This document shows, piece after piece, positions 7,536 through 12,871 of a stretch of DNA of 13,835 bases (position 1 is its first letter; each line of letters opens with the position of its first letter). Below the pieces are notes generated by a model that worked only from the letters and a program-made list of their open reading frames with translations, did no database searches and was not told the origin of the DNA. A program made the position numbers and the translations under genes. The stretch lies in NCBI GenBank assembly GCA_041675865.1, contig JBAYTA010000046.1, forward strand, positions 1 through 13,835, in the 5' to 3' direction. The stretch comes from DUVT01 sp041675865 (GTDB lineage: Bacteria > Bacillota_I > Bacilli_A > ML615J-28 > CAG-698).

Positions 7536-7604
7536 ATGTATCGAAAGAATATTCTATCCTTAAAAGAAGTTAACCCCATATTTGTCGAAAAGAAAGAGTT
7601 TTAA
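7536..7604 (+). CDS. Putative 22-residue microprotein ending inside a terminator
   Basis: An ATG with GGGA five bases upstream opens 22 codons rich in Lys, Glu and Asn. The peptide starts MYRKNILSLKE and ends in VEKKEF. The TAA stop falls exactly in the loop of the following terminator hairpin. I do not recognise it. It has no membrane segment and no Cys. Promoter, ribosome site, ORF and terminator form one compact transcription unit of about 90 bases, so this is either a microprotein gene or a small RNA that happens to contain an ORF. The match of the stop to the hairpin loop is suggestive but not proof. Confidence 0.4.
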   Translation: MYRKNILSLKEVNPIFVEKKEF

Positions 7605-7618
7605 AACTCTTTCTTTTT
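7588..7618 (+). terminator. Intrinsic terminator of the 22-codon unit
   Basis: A perfect palindrome of AAAAGAAAGAGTTTT-type arms (7588-7602 and 7603-7617), with TTAA as the effective loop, followed by a T-rich tract to about 7618. It ends a transcript starting near 7526. Confidence 0.85.
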
Positions 7619-7628
7619 CTTATATTTA

Positions 7629-7658
7629 TTAACAATCAGACTCTTAAATTAATATAAT
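7629..7658 (+). promoter_or_regulatory. Promoter P2 of the 44-codon small gene
   Basis: TTAACA (7629-7634), an 18-bp spacer and a perfect TATAAT (7653-7658), followed by ATAGTAG. It is the twin of the promoter at 7491-7520, with the same boxes, spacer length and start region. Confidence 0.7.
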
Positions 7659-7681
7659 ATAGTAGAAAGGAGAATTATATT

Positions 7682-7816
7682 ATGAGAACATATTATCCAT
7701 TTTATTATCATAATCCAAGAGGAAGATCTGCATTTTTAATCATAGCCTTTATTGTTTTATTTCTACTTCTCTTTGACTCTCCTCTTCAATGTTTTATTAA
7801 AGAATGTATTTGCTAA
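7682..7816 (+). CDS. 44-residue single-span membrane microprotein
   Basis: Preceded by a strong ribosome site (GAAAGGAGAA) and a good promoter. The N-terminus is aromatic and basic (MRTYYPFYYHNPRGR), followed by one hydrophobic helix (about residues 17-31) and a short tail with three cysteines (Cys37, Cys42, Cys44), the last at the C-terminal end. By the positive-inside rule the Arg-rich N-terminus should be cytoplasmic and the Cys tail outside. I do not recognise the family. No terminator separates it from the downstream glycosylase gene, so read-through is likely. The Cys pattern could serve disulfide pairing, metal binding or anchoring, but no function can be assigned. Confidence 0.65.
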   Translation: MRTYYPFYYHNPRGRSAFLIIAFIVLFLLLFDSPLQCFIKECIC

Positions 7817-7836
7817 ATCAATTTAAAAAAATGTAG

Positions 7837-7842
7837 TATAAT
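7837..7842 (+). promoter_or_regulatory. Possible -10 box before the glycosylase gene
   Basis: A perfect TATAAT lies 20 bases before the ATG at 7863, after an A-rich stretch. The -35 region at 17 bp (TAAATC) is poor, so this may be a weak promoter that adds to read-through from P2. Confidence 0.4.
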
Positions 7843-7849
7843 AAAGATA

Positions 7850-7857
7850 GAAGGTGA
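7850..7857 (+). promoter_or_regulatory. Ribosome binding site that sets the glycosylase start
   Basis: GAAGGTGA lies five bases before the ATG at 7863. The alternative in-frame GTG at 7854 lies inside this site and cannot use it. Confidence 0.7.
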
Positions 7858-7862
7858 ACCAT

Positions 7863-8453
7863 ATGAATAAAGAATTAGAAAAAATAAGGCAAGCAATAAT
7901 TAATCATCCAAGTAATAAAGAGTATACTCTTAAAGGAATTGAACCACTTTATACTATTAGTCCCAAATCAAAAATAATAATAATTGGGCAAGCACCAGGA
8001 ATTAAAGCCCAAAATTCAAAAATGACCTGGAATGATTTAAGTGGAGATAAACTTAGAAATTGGTTAGGTGTTACAAGGGATGAATTTTATAATCCTGATA
8101 ACTTTGCGCAAATCCCTATGGACTTCTATTTTCCAGGCAAAGGAAAATCTGGAGATTTACCTCCAAGAAAAGATTTCGCACCTCTATGGCATCCACAACT
8201 TCTATCACATATAGAAAATATTGAATTGATAATTCTAATTGGAATATATTCGCAAAAATTTTATTTGAAAAATGCGAAAAGTAATTTAACTCAAAATGTT
8301 TTAGCGTTTAGGGAATTCCTTCCAAAATTCATCCCACTACCTCATCCTTCTCCAAGAAATATTGGCTGGTATATAAATAACCCTTGGTTTGAAGATGAAG
8401 TTATTCCTATCCTAAAACAAATAGTAAGAGAGATTTTAAAAAAAGGCGAATAG
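7863..8453 (+). CDS. Uracil-DNA glycosylase superfamily protein
   Basis: A 196-residue soluble protein of the UDG fold. Motif 1 is I-I-I-I-G-Q-A-P-G (about 38-46), in the position where UDG families keep the catalytic or water-activating loop. H-P-S-P-R-N (near residues 162-167) is the DNA-intercalation loop motif. The middle has D-F-Y-F-P-G-K-G and L-W-H-P-Q-L, typical of a short UDG-superfamily group. It lacks the four-cysteine Fe-S pattern of family 4/5 enzymes. It probably excises uracil or another damaged base in base-excision repair, but the family-level substrate is not certain, and Q-A-P-G lacks the Asp of classic family 1 motif GQDPYH. The stop codon lies in the following terminator. 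Confidence 0.85.
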   Translation: MNKELEKIRQAIINHPSNKEYTLKGIEPLYTISPKSKIIIIGQAPGIKAQNSKMTWNDLSGDKLRNWLGVTRDEFYNPDNFAQIPMDFYFPGKGKSGDLPPRKDFAPLWHPQLLSHIENIELIILIGIYSQKFYLKNAKSNLTQNVLAFREFLPKFIPLPHPSPRNIGWYINNPWFEDEVIPILKQIVREILKKGE

Positions 8454-8461
8454 CCTTTTTT
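8439..8461. terminator. Shared terminator between convergent genes
   Basis: AAAAAAGGC (8439-8447) and GCCTTTTTT (8453-8461) pair around a 5-base loop. The A and T tracts make it work on both strands. It ends the glycosylase transcript and the membrane-protein transcript, and both stop codons lie within it. Confidence 0.9.
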
Positions 8462-8765
8462 ATTCTTGAATCTCTGCTTTATTTTTTTCTTGCTTTTTGA
8501 AATTAAAGAAGACTAGTAATGATGTAATCATACTACCAATAAAGCCAGTTATGGCAAAGCCAATGTATACTCCAATAATTAACAAACCAAGTCCTTCAGT
8601 TGAAAAGCTTAAATAAAGCATATATAAACCAAAGACAATAAACAACCCAGGTACTAGAAAAGCTAAGGTTTTATTAATCTTTGCAAATAAATAACTTATA
8701 GGAAAATTAATTAATTCCACAATTGAACCAATAATTATTGCAGTTAAAACTGGACTGTTACCCAT
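8460..8765 (-). CDS. Small three-helix membrane protein of unknown function
   Basis: A 101-residue protein with about three hydrophobic segments (about residues 5-27, 33-53 and 58-88, the last possibly two) and a charged, Lys/Glu-rich cytoplasmic tail. The pattern and length recall YesK-like small membrane proteins of Bacillus, but I cannot confirm that by eye. The ATG at 8765 has AAAAGGAGA nine bases upstream. It has its own promoter and a shared terminator, so it is a single-gene unit, not part of the catalase transcript. Confidence 0.75.
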   Translation of the reverse strand: MGNSPVLTAIIIGSIVELINFPISYLFAKINKTLAFLVPGLFIVFGLYMLYLSFSTEGLGLLIIGVYIGFAITGFIGSMITSLLVFFNFKKQEKNKAEIQE

Positions 8766-8787
8766 AACGCATATCTCCTTTTATAAA

Positions 8788-8796
8788 ATTATATCA
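8788..8796 (-). promoter_or_regulatory. Extended -10 promoter of the small membrane protein
   Basis: TGA-TATAAT on the minus strand (8788-8796), 23 bases before the start codon, with no good -35 box. The extended TGn element makes up for that. Confidence 0.6.
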
Positions 8797-8826
8797 TAAT
8801 AATATTTAAAGTATTATGAATTTAAT

Positions 8827-8859
8827 AAAGCAAGACTTAGAAAATCTAAATCTTGCTTT
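8827..8859 (-). terminator. Terminator of the catalase gene
   Basis: AAAGCAAGA (8827-8835) pairs with TCTTGCTTT (8851-8859), with a further TAGA/TCTA inside and an A-run/U-run on each side. It lies just after the catalase stop codon. On the minus strand the U-tract is TTTATTAAATT, only moderately strong. Confidence 0.8.
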
Positions 8860-8872
8860 TTTTTAAAACTAT

Positions 8873-10585
8873 TTATAGTACATGTGGATCTGTTTTCCAA
8901 TCATATAAGGAAACAGGATCTTTTGCATTTGTATCTCTTCCATGAGGAGGAAGATCTTTAGCGCTAGCTGGCATTGCAGGTGTTGTTGGAACATTAAGTT
9001 TCTCAAAACCACGTGCATTATCTTTTTCCCAAGTAGAGCGTGAATCACTCTTCATTGGAGTTAGATCTACATCATTAATATCTATGCCCAGTGCTTTCGC
9101 AACACCTTTTCCATATTCAGGATCTGCTTGATAACAGTGAGTTATATGGCGGTGTTTAATTTGTAATGTGGAGTCACCCATATTACGTGCAGTATTTTCA
9201 AATAAAACTAATTGTTGTTCTTTAGACATTGCTCTAAATAGCTGTCCAGGTTGTGTAAAGTAATCATGGTCATCAGATCTATAATCGAAGAATGCAATAT
9301 CTCCACCATCTTGAAGAGGTTCTTCTAAATGTTTATGGTCTTTATGTGCTCCATAACTATTTGGTGTGTAATGAAGCTCACTACCTAAATTACCGTCGAC
9401 TCTCATTTGTCCATCTCTATGGAATGGATGATGATTTTTTACACCTTTAGGTGCATTTACAGGAATTTGGTGATGATTAACACCTAGACGGTATCTTTGT
9501 GCATCTCCGTAAGTTAAAAGGCGAGCTTGCAACATTTTATCAGGCGAGTAACCAATCCCAGGTACATTATGAGCTGGATTAAATGCAGCTTGCTCAACCT
9601 CTGCAAAGTAGTTATCAGGATTTCTATTTAATTCAAAATAGCCAACTTCTTCGAGCGGAAACTCATTTTTAGGCCACATTTTTGTTAGATCAAACGGATT
9701 ATTCTTATACTTTCTTGCTTGGTCTTCAGTCATTACTTGGATAAACATAGTCCATCTTGGATATTTTCCTTGTTCAATTGCTTCGTATAGATCTCTTTGA
9801 TGACTTTCTCTATCTTTTGCTACAACCATTTCTGCTTCTTGATCAGTCAAATTAAGAATACCTTGTTGACTTCTAAAGAAGAATTTAACCCATACTCTTT
9901 CATTTTTATCGTTAATCAATGAATAAGCATGAGATGAGAATCCATGCATAAATCTATAACTTGATGGTATTCCTCTATCACTCATTGTAATTGTAACTTG
10001 TAATAAAGCTTCTGGAAGTGAACTCCAAAAGTCCCAGTTTGTATTTGCAGAACGCATATTAGTTCTTGGGTCTCTTTTTACTGCATGATTTAAGTCAATA
10101 AATTTCTTTGGATCTCTAAAGAAGAACACAGGTGTATTATTACCAACTAAATCCCAGTTACCTTCTTCAGTATAAAACTTTAATGCAAATCCTCGAATAT
10201 CTCTTTCTGCATCTGCTGCCCCACGTTCACCAGCAACAGTTGAGAATCTTAAAAACATTTCTGTTTTCTTACCTACTTCAGAAAATATCTTTGCTTTAGA
10301 ATATTTTGTAATATCATGTGTAACTGTAAAAGTACCAAATGCACCAGAACCTTTTGCGTGCATTCTTCTTTCTGGAATAACCTCCCTATTAAAGTGTGCA
10401 TGTTTTTCAAATAGCCATGCATCTTGAGCTAATACGGGGCCTCTAACACCAGCAGTCATTGTATCTTCATTATCATATACTGGTGCTCCATGTTCATGAG
10501 TCATATGTTTATGTTCACTTACATTGTCGTTTCTACTAGGCGAATAACTTTTTAAGCCATTTTTTGCCATTGGGTTTTCTTTCAT
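8873..10585 (-). CDS. katA: Monofunctional haem catalase with C-terminal extension
   Basis: A 570-residue catalase that dismutates hydrogen peroxide using haem b. His76 in R-R-M-H-A-K-G is the distal catalytic His. Asn149 in L-V-G-N-N-T-P is the catalytic Asn. R-L-L-T-Y-G-D-A-Q-R-Y-R-L-G holds the proximal haem ligand Tyr359. V-A-G-E-R-G-A-A-D and F-N-P-A-H-N-V-P-G-I-G are also intact. Small-subunit catalases are about 480-510 residues. This one has about 60 more after A-D-P-E-Y-G-K-G-V-A-K-A-L-G, rich in Asp, Pro and Lys and lacking the flavodoxin-like domain of large catalases. The N-terminus is His-rich. The ATG at 10585 has GGGAG ten bases upstream. Single-gene unit; the inverted repeat over the promoter suggests regulation. 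Confidence 0.97.
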   Translation of the reverse strand: MKENPMAKNGLKSYSPSRNDNVSEHKHMTHEHGAPVYDNEDTMTAGVRGPVLAQDAWLFEKHAHFNREVIPERRMHAKGSGAFGTFTVTHDITKYSKAKIFSEVGKKTEMFLRFSTVAGERGAADAERDIRGFALKFYTEEGNWDLVGNNTPVFFFRDPKKFIDLNHAVKRDPRTNMRSANTNWDFWSSLPEALLQVTITMSDRGIPSSYRFMHGFSSHAYSLINDKNERVWVKFFFRSQQGILNLTDQEAEMVVAKDRESHQRDLYEAIEQGKYPRWTMFIQVMTEDQARKYKNNPFDLTKMWPKNEFPLEEVGYFELNRNPDNYFAEVEQAAFNPAHNVPGIGYSPDKMLQARLLTYGDAQRYRLGVNHHQIPVNAPKGVKNHHPFHRDGQMRVDGNLGSELHYTPNSYGAHKDHKHLEEPLQDGGDIAFFDYRSDDHDYFTQPGQLFRAMSKEQQLVLFENTARNMGDSTLQIKHRHITHCYQADPEYGKGVAKALGIDINDVDLTPMKSDSRSTWEKDNARGFEKLNVPTTPAMPASAKDLPPHGRDTNAKDPVSLYDWKTDPHVL

Positions 10586-10620
10586 TAATACTTAACTCCC
10601 TTTCTTAAATATTTGAATAG

Positions 10621-10649
10621 ATAAATATGGTAAATCCATCCATATTTAT
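10621..10649. promoter_or_regulatory. Perfect inverted repeat at the catalase transcription start
   Basis: ATAAATATGG (10621-10630) and CCATATTTAT (10640-10649), a perfect 10-bp dyad with a 9-bp spacer. It abuts and slightly overlaps the -10 box, covering the expected start of transcription. The geometry fits an operator for a dimeric repressor of catalase, or a leader hairpin. It does not match the classic PerR 7-1-7 box. Confidence 0.6.
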
Positions 10650-10656
10650 TATATCA
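10648..10656 (-). promoter_or_regulatory. katA: Extended -10 promoter of the catalase gene
   Basis: TGA-TATAAT on the minus strand (10648-10656). No convincing -35 box is found at 16-18 bp. The start codon is 62 bases downstream, giving a leader of about 55 bases that contains the inverted repeat. Confidence 0.6.
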
Positions 10657-10717
10657 TTAATTTTAGTTTTTTATGTTTTAATGATTAGATTAAAACCAAT
10701 AACTAAATATTTATAAA

Positions 10718-10747
10718 AAGCATCCTATTTAATATAATAAGATGCTT
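10718..10747 (-). terminator. Terminator of the acyl-CoA operon
   Basis: Minus-strand arms AAGCATC and GATGCTT (10741-10747 and 10718-10724) with an AT-rich loop, followed by TTTTATAAAT. It lies about ten bases past the stop of the hydrolase remnant, so it was the original operon end. Confidence 0.75.
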
Positions 10748-10756
10748 GTTTTAATA

Positions 10757-11057
10757 CTATTTTATAAAATCCAAAATATCTTTAACTAATTTTTCAGGTT
10801 CATCAACTATTATTGAATGCCCTGCTCCTTCGTAAATTAAGGTTAAAGCATTCTTTATATTTAGGATTCATAAAAAATTCTGCTTCTAATATAGGTAGAC
10901 AAGAAGAAACGGTTACATTTCTAACTTCACGAGCTTGCAAATAAAGAGCATTCATAAAACTTTGTGGTTCAGCTCCCATCATTCCAACTACAATATGATC
11001 ATTAGATTTAACTAATTTTACCGCTTCTTCTGCTGTTATTAATTTATCTTTATACAT
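10757..11057 (-). pseudogene. CoA-transferase N-terminus fused out of frame to an alpha/beta-hydrolase C-terminus
   Basis: Reading from the ATG at 11057 (AAGGAGG six bases upstream), about 65-70 residues match the start of an acetate-type acyl-CoA transferase/acetyl-CoA hydrolase: I-T-A-E-E-A-V-K-L-V-K-S, then H-I-V-V-G-M-M-G-A-E-P. Near 10845-10880 the similarity ends, and the frame stops at 10803. In the next frame, from about 10870 down to a TAG at 10757-10759, the sequence reads Y-E-G-A-G-H-S-I-I-V-D-E-P-E-K, ending in I-L-D-F-I-K. This is the end of an alpha/beta hydrolase with its catalytic His. The simplest reading is one deletion that removed most of the transferase (family about 430 residues) and most of the hydrolase. 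Neither can be active. It follows the KAS III-like gene by 14 bases. Confidence 0.8.
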
Positions 11058-11071
11058 TCATATCCTCCTTG

Positions 11072-12106
11072 CTACTTATTAAGTGGTCCCCACTTAATTA
11101 TATTAGCTGCCCATACATAACCAATACCAGCCACTATTGTAGCAATAACATCGCCATCTTTTATTTTACCTTCATTTTGAGCCAAATGCAATGTAAGAAT
11201 TTGATCAACTTGACCAATATGACCATATTTTTCTAAATAGATAGTTTGATCATCATTTAAGCCAAATTCAGTTAGCATTGCTTTATGACCACTTCTCTTA
11301 ATATGAAGGATATTTAGGAAGTCAATGTCTTTTCTTTCTAAGTCTGATTTTCTTAATGCTTCATCAATACACTTTAACCAATTTGGCATTGATACTTCAT
11401 TAAGTCTATTTTTCATTCTTTCGGGATCAAATAATCTAAGTGATCTCTTTGCTTCTTCTAAATTTTTAGATGTAATAGGATTACATATACCTCCTATTTC
11501 TACACCAGCAGTTCTAGATAATGTACCATCAGCTATTATATGAGAACCAAGTAATATATTCTTTCCTAAGTTCTTTCTTAAAATAACTGCTCCACCACCT
11601 GCTGCTAAATTATACATCATCGACATATGTCTATCTGTATAATCAACGAAATCACCATTTCTATATCCACCAACTACCATAATAGTATCAATTTCATCAT
11701 CAGCTAAAAGCATATCTTTTGCCATTTTCATAGCAGATACAGTTGTACAGCAACGATTTTGAACATCAATACCCCATGCATTAAATGCCCCAATTCTATC
11801 TTGGACATATAATGCAGAGGTAGTGAGAGGAAATTCTTTATATTCTTCTGTCACACATAAAATAACATCTATTTCAAGTGGATCAATTTTTGCATTTTTA
11901 ACTGCTTCAATGGCTGCAAGTGCACCCATTTCTTGTGTGCCATCTTCTGGCCCATCTCCTGGTACTACCTTTTCTACAATACCTAATTTCTCAATAACTG
12001 CTTCTTCGCTCCAAACACCATTTGTCTTTTCGCTTATTTCTTTTGCAGTCATTCTTCCTTTTGGTAAATAAATACCAGTACTCATTATACCAACATGGTT
12101 AGCCAT
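11072..12106 (-). CDS. KAS III-like (FabH-fold) condensing enzyme with Cys-His-His site
   Basis: A 344-residue thiolase-fold protein of the FabH/HMG-CoA-synthase branch. The start G-I-Y-L-P-K-G-R-M-T and G-I-V-E-K-V-V-P follow FabH. The nucleophile region is D-V-Q-N-R-C-C-T-T (Cys119 or Cys120). The first active-site His is H268 in F-L-N-I-L-H-I-K, which takes the place of the FabH P-H-Q-A-N motif. At the FabH Y-G-N-T-S position the sequence is Y-G-H-I-G-Q (His296), so Asn is replaced by His. It likely makes a C-C bond or transfers an acyl group from an acyl-CoA, but it is unlikely to be the housekeeping FabH. It sits 30 bases after the SDR gene, with AGGAG seven bases before the ATG. The exact substrate is unknown. 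Confidence 0.85.
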   Translation of the reverse strand: MANHVGIMSTGIYLPKGRMTAKEISEKTNGVWSEEAVIEKLGIVEKVVPGDGPEDGTQEMGALAAIEAVKNAKIDPLEIDVILCVTEEYKEFPLTTSALYVQDRIGAFNAWGIDVQNRCCTTVSAMKMAKDMLLADDEIDTIMVVGGYRNGDFVDYTDRHMSMMYNLAAGGGAVILRKNLGKNILLGSHIIADGTLSRTAGVEIGGICNPITSKNLEEAKRSLRLFDPERMKNRLNEVSMPNWLKCIDEALRKSDLERKDIDFLNILHIKRSGHKAMLTEFGLNDDQTIYLEKYGHIGQVDQILTLHLAQNEGKIKDGDVIATIVAGIGYVWAANIIKWGPLNK

Positions 12107-12136
12107 ATTATCACTCCTTTATTGTGCAATGCATTT

Positions 12137-12859
12137 TTATAAACGCATTCCACCATTAACATTAATTGTTTGACCAGTTATATACGATGCATCATCAGAT
12201 GCTAAGAAAAGTGCAGTCTTTGCTATTTCAATAGGCTCACCTAATCTATTAAGCATTGTCAAAGCTGCAAATTTGTCTAATAAATCTTGAGGAACTGTTT
12301 TTAGAATATCAGTCATTATATATCCAGGAGCAATTGCATTTACTCTAACATTAGCACCTTTTAATGCAAATTCTTTTGCCCAAGTCATTGTTAAACCGAT
12401 AACACCAGCTTTTGTAGCTGCATAGTTAGCTTGACCAATATTACCAAATACACCAACAACTGAAGATATATTGATAATAGATCCACTGCCTTGTGCTTGC
12501 ATAGCAGGTCCAACTAATCTTGTAAGATTAAATACACCTTTTAAGTTAACATCAATAACCATGTTCCATTGTTCATCAGTCATTTTTCTAGTCATAGCAT
12601 CTCTAGTAATTCCTGCATTGTTAACTAATATATCAACGCGTCCATACTTTTTAATTACTTCTTCGTAGAATTTATTCACTTCTTCTACATTAGCAACATT
12701 TAGTTTCATTCCTTCTACATTTTCATGAGAATATGTTAAATCAGCTAAATCAGCCGCAATTACTTTTGCACCATTTTCTGCAAATAATAACGACATTTCC
12801 CTTCCTAAACCGTTTGCCCCACCGGTAACTATTGCAATTTTATTTTCTAATTTTTTCAT
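12137..12859 (-). CDS. SDR-family 3-oxoacyl / acetoacetyl-CoA reductase
   Basis: A 240-residue classical short-chain dehydrogenase. The cofactor motif T-G-G-A-N-G-L-G lies at 12-19 and N-N-A-G at 80-83. The catalytic residues appear to be Asn105, Ser133, Tyr146 and Lys150 (Y-A-A-T-K). N-V-N-G-G-M sits at the C-terminus. FabG and PhaB both fit. Asp37 at the end of the second strand favours NAD(H) over NADP(H), which points to a 3-hydroxyacyl-CoA dehydrogenase or reductase in fermentation rather than to NADPH-dependent fatty-acid FabG. The start at 12859 has AGGTGA upstream and follows the thiolase stop by 12 bases. With the thiolase it would interconvert acetyl-CoA and 3-hydroxybutyryl-CoA. 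Confidence 0.9.
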   Translation of the reverse strand: MKKLENKIAIVTGGANGLGREMSLLFAENGAKVIAADLADLTYSHENVEGMKLNVANVEEVNKFYEEVIKKYGRVDILVNNAGITRDAMTRKMTDEQWNMVIDVNLKGVFNLTRLVGPAMQAQGSGSIINISSVVGVFGNIGQANYAATKAGVIGLTMTWAKEFALKGANVRVNAIAPGYIMTDILKTVPQDLLDKFAALTMLNRLGEPIEIAKTALFLASDDASYITGQTINVNGGMRL

Positions 12860-12871
12860 TATTTCACCTAC

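Noticed and set aside
10621..10649. PerR or Fur box
   Set aside because: PerR and Fur boxes have 7-1-7 type dyads. Here the arms are 10 bases with a 9-base spacer.
10803..11057. Programmed frameshift joining the two parts of the broken gene
   Set aside because: The two frames encode pieces of unrelated folds (CoA-transferase and alpha/beta hydrolase), and most of each domain is missing. A deletion explains this better.
11325..11543. Plus-strand ORF of 72 codons
   Set aside because: Lies inside the KAS III-like gene on the opposite strand, has no ribosome site, and its protein has no recognisable pattern. It is a shadow ORF.
11823..12071. Plus-strand ORF of 82 codons
   Set aside because: Antisense shadow of the conserved KAS III-like gene.
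12471..12668. Plus-strand ORF of 65 codons
   Set aside because: Antisense shadow of the SDR gene, whose catalytic motifs are intact on the other strand.
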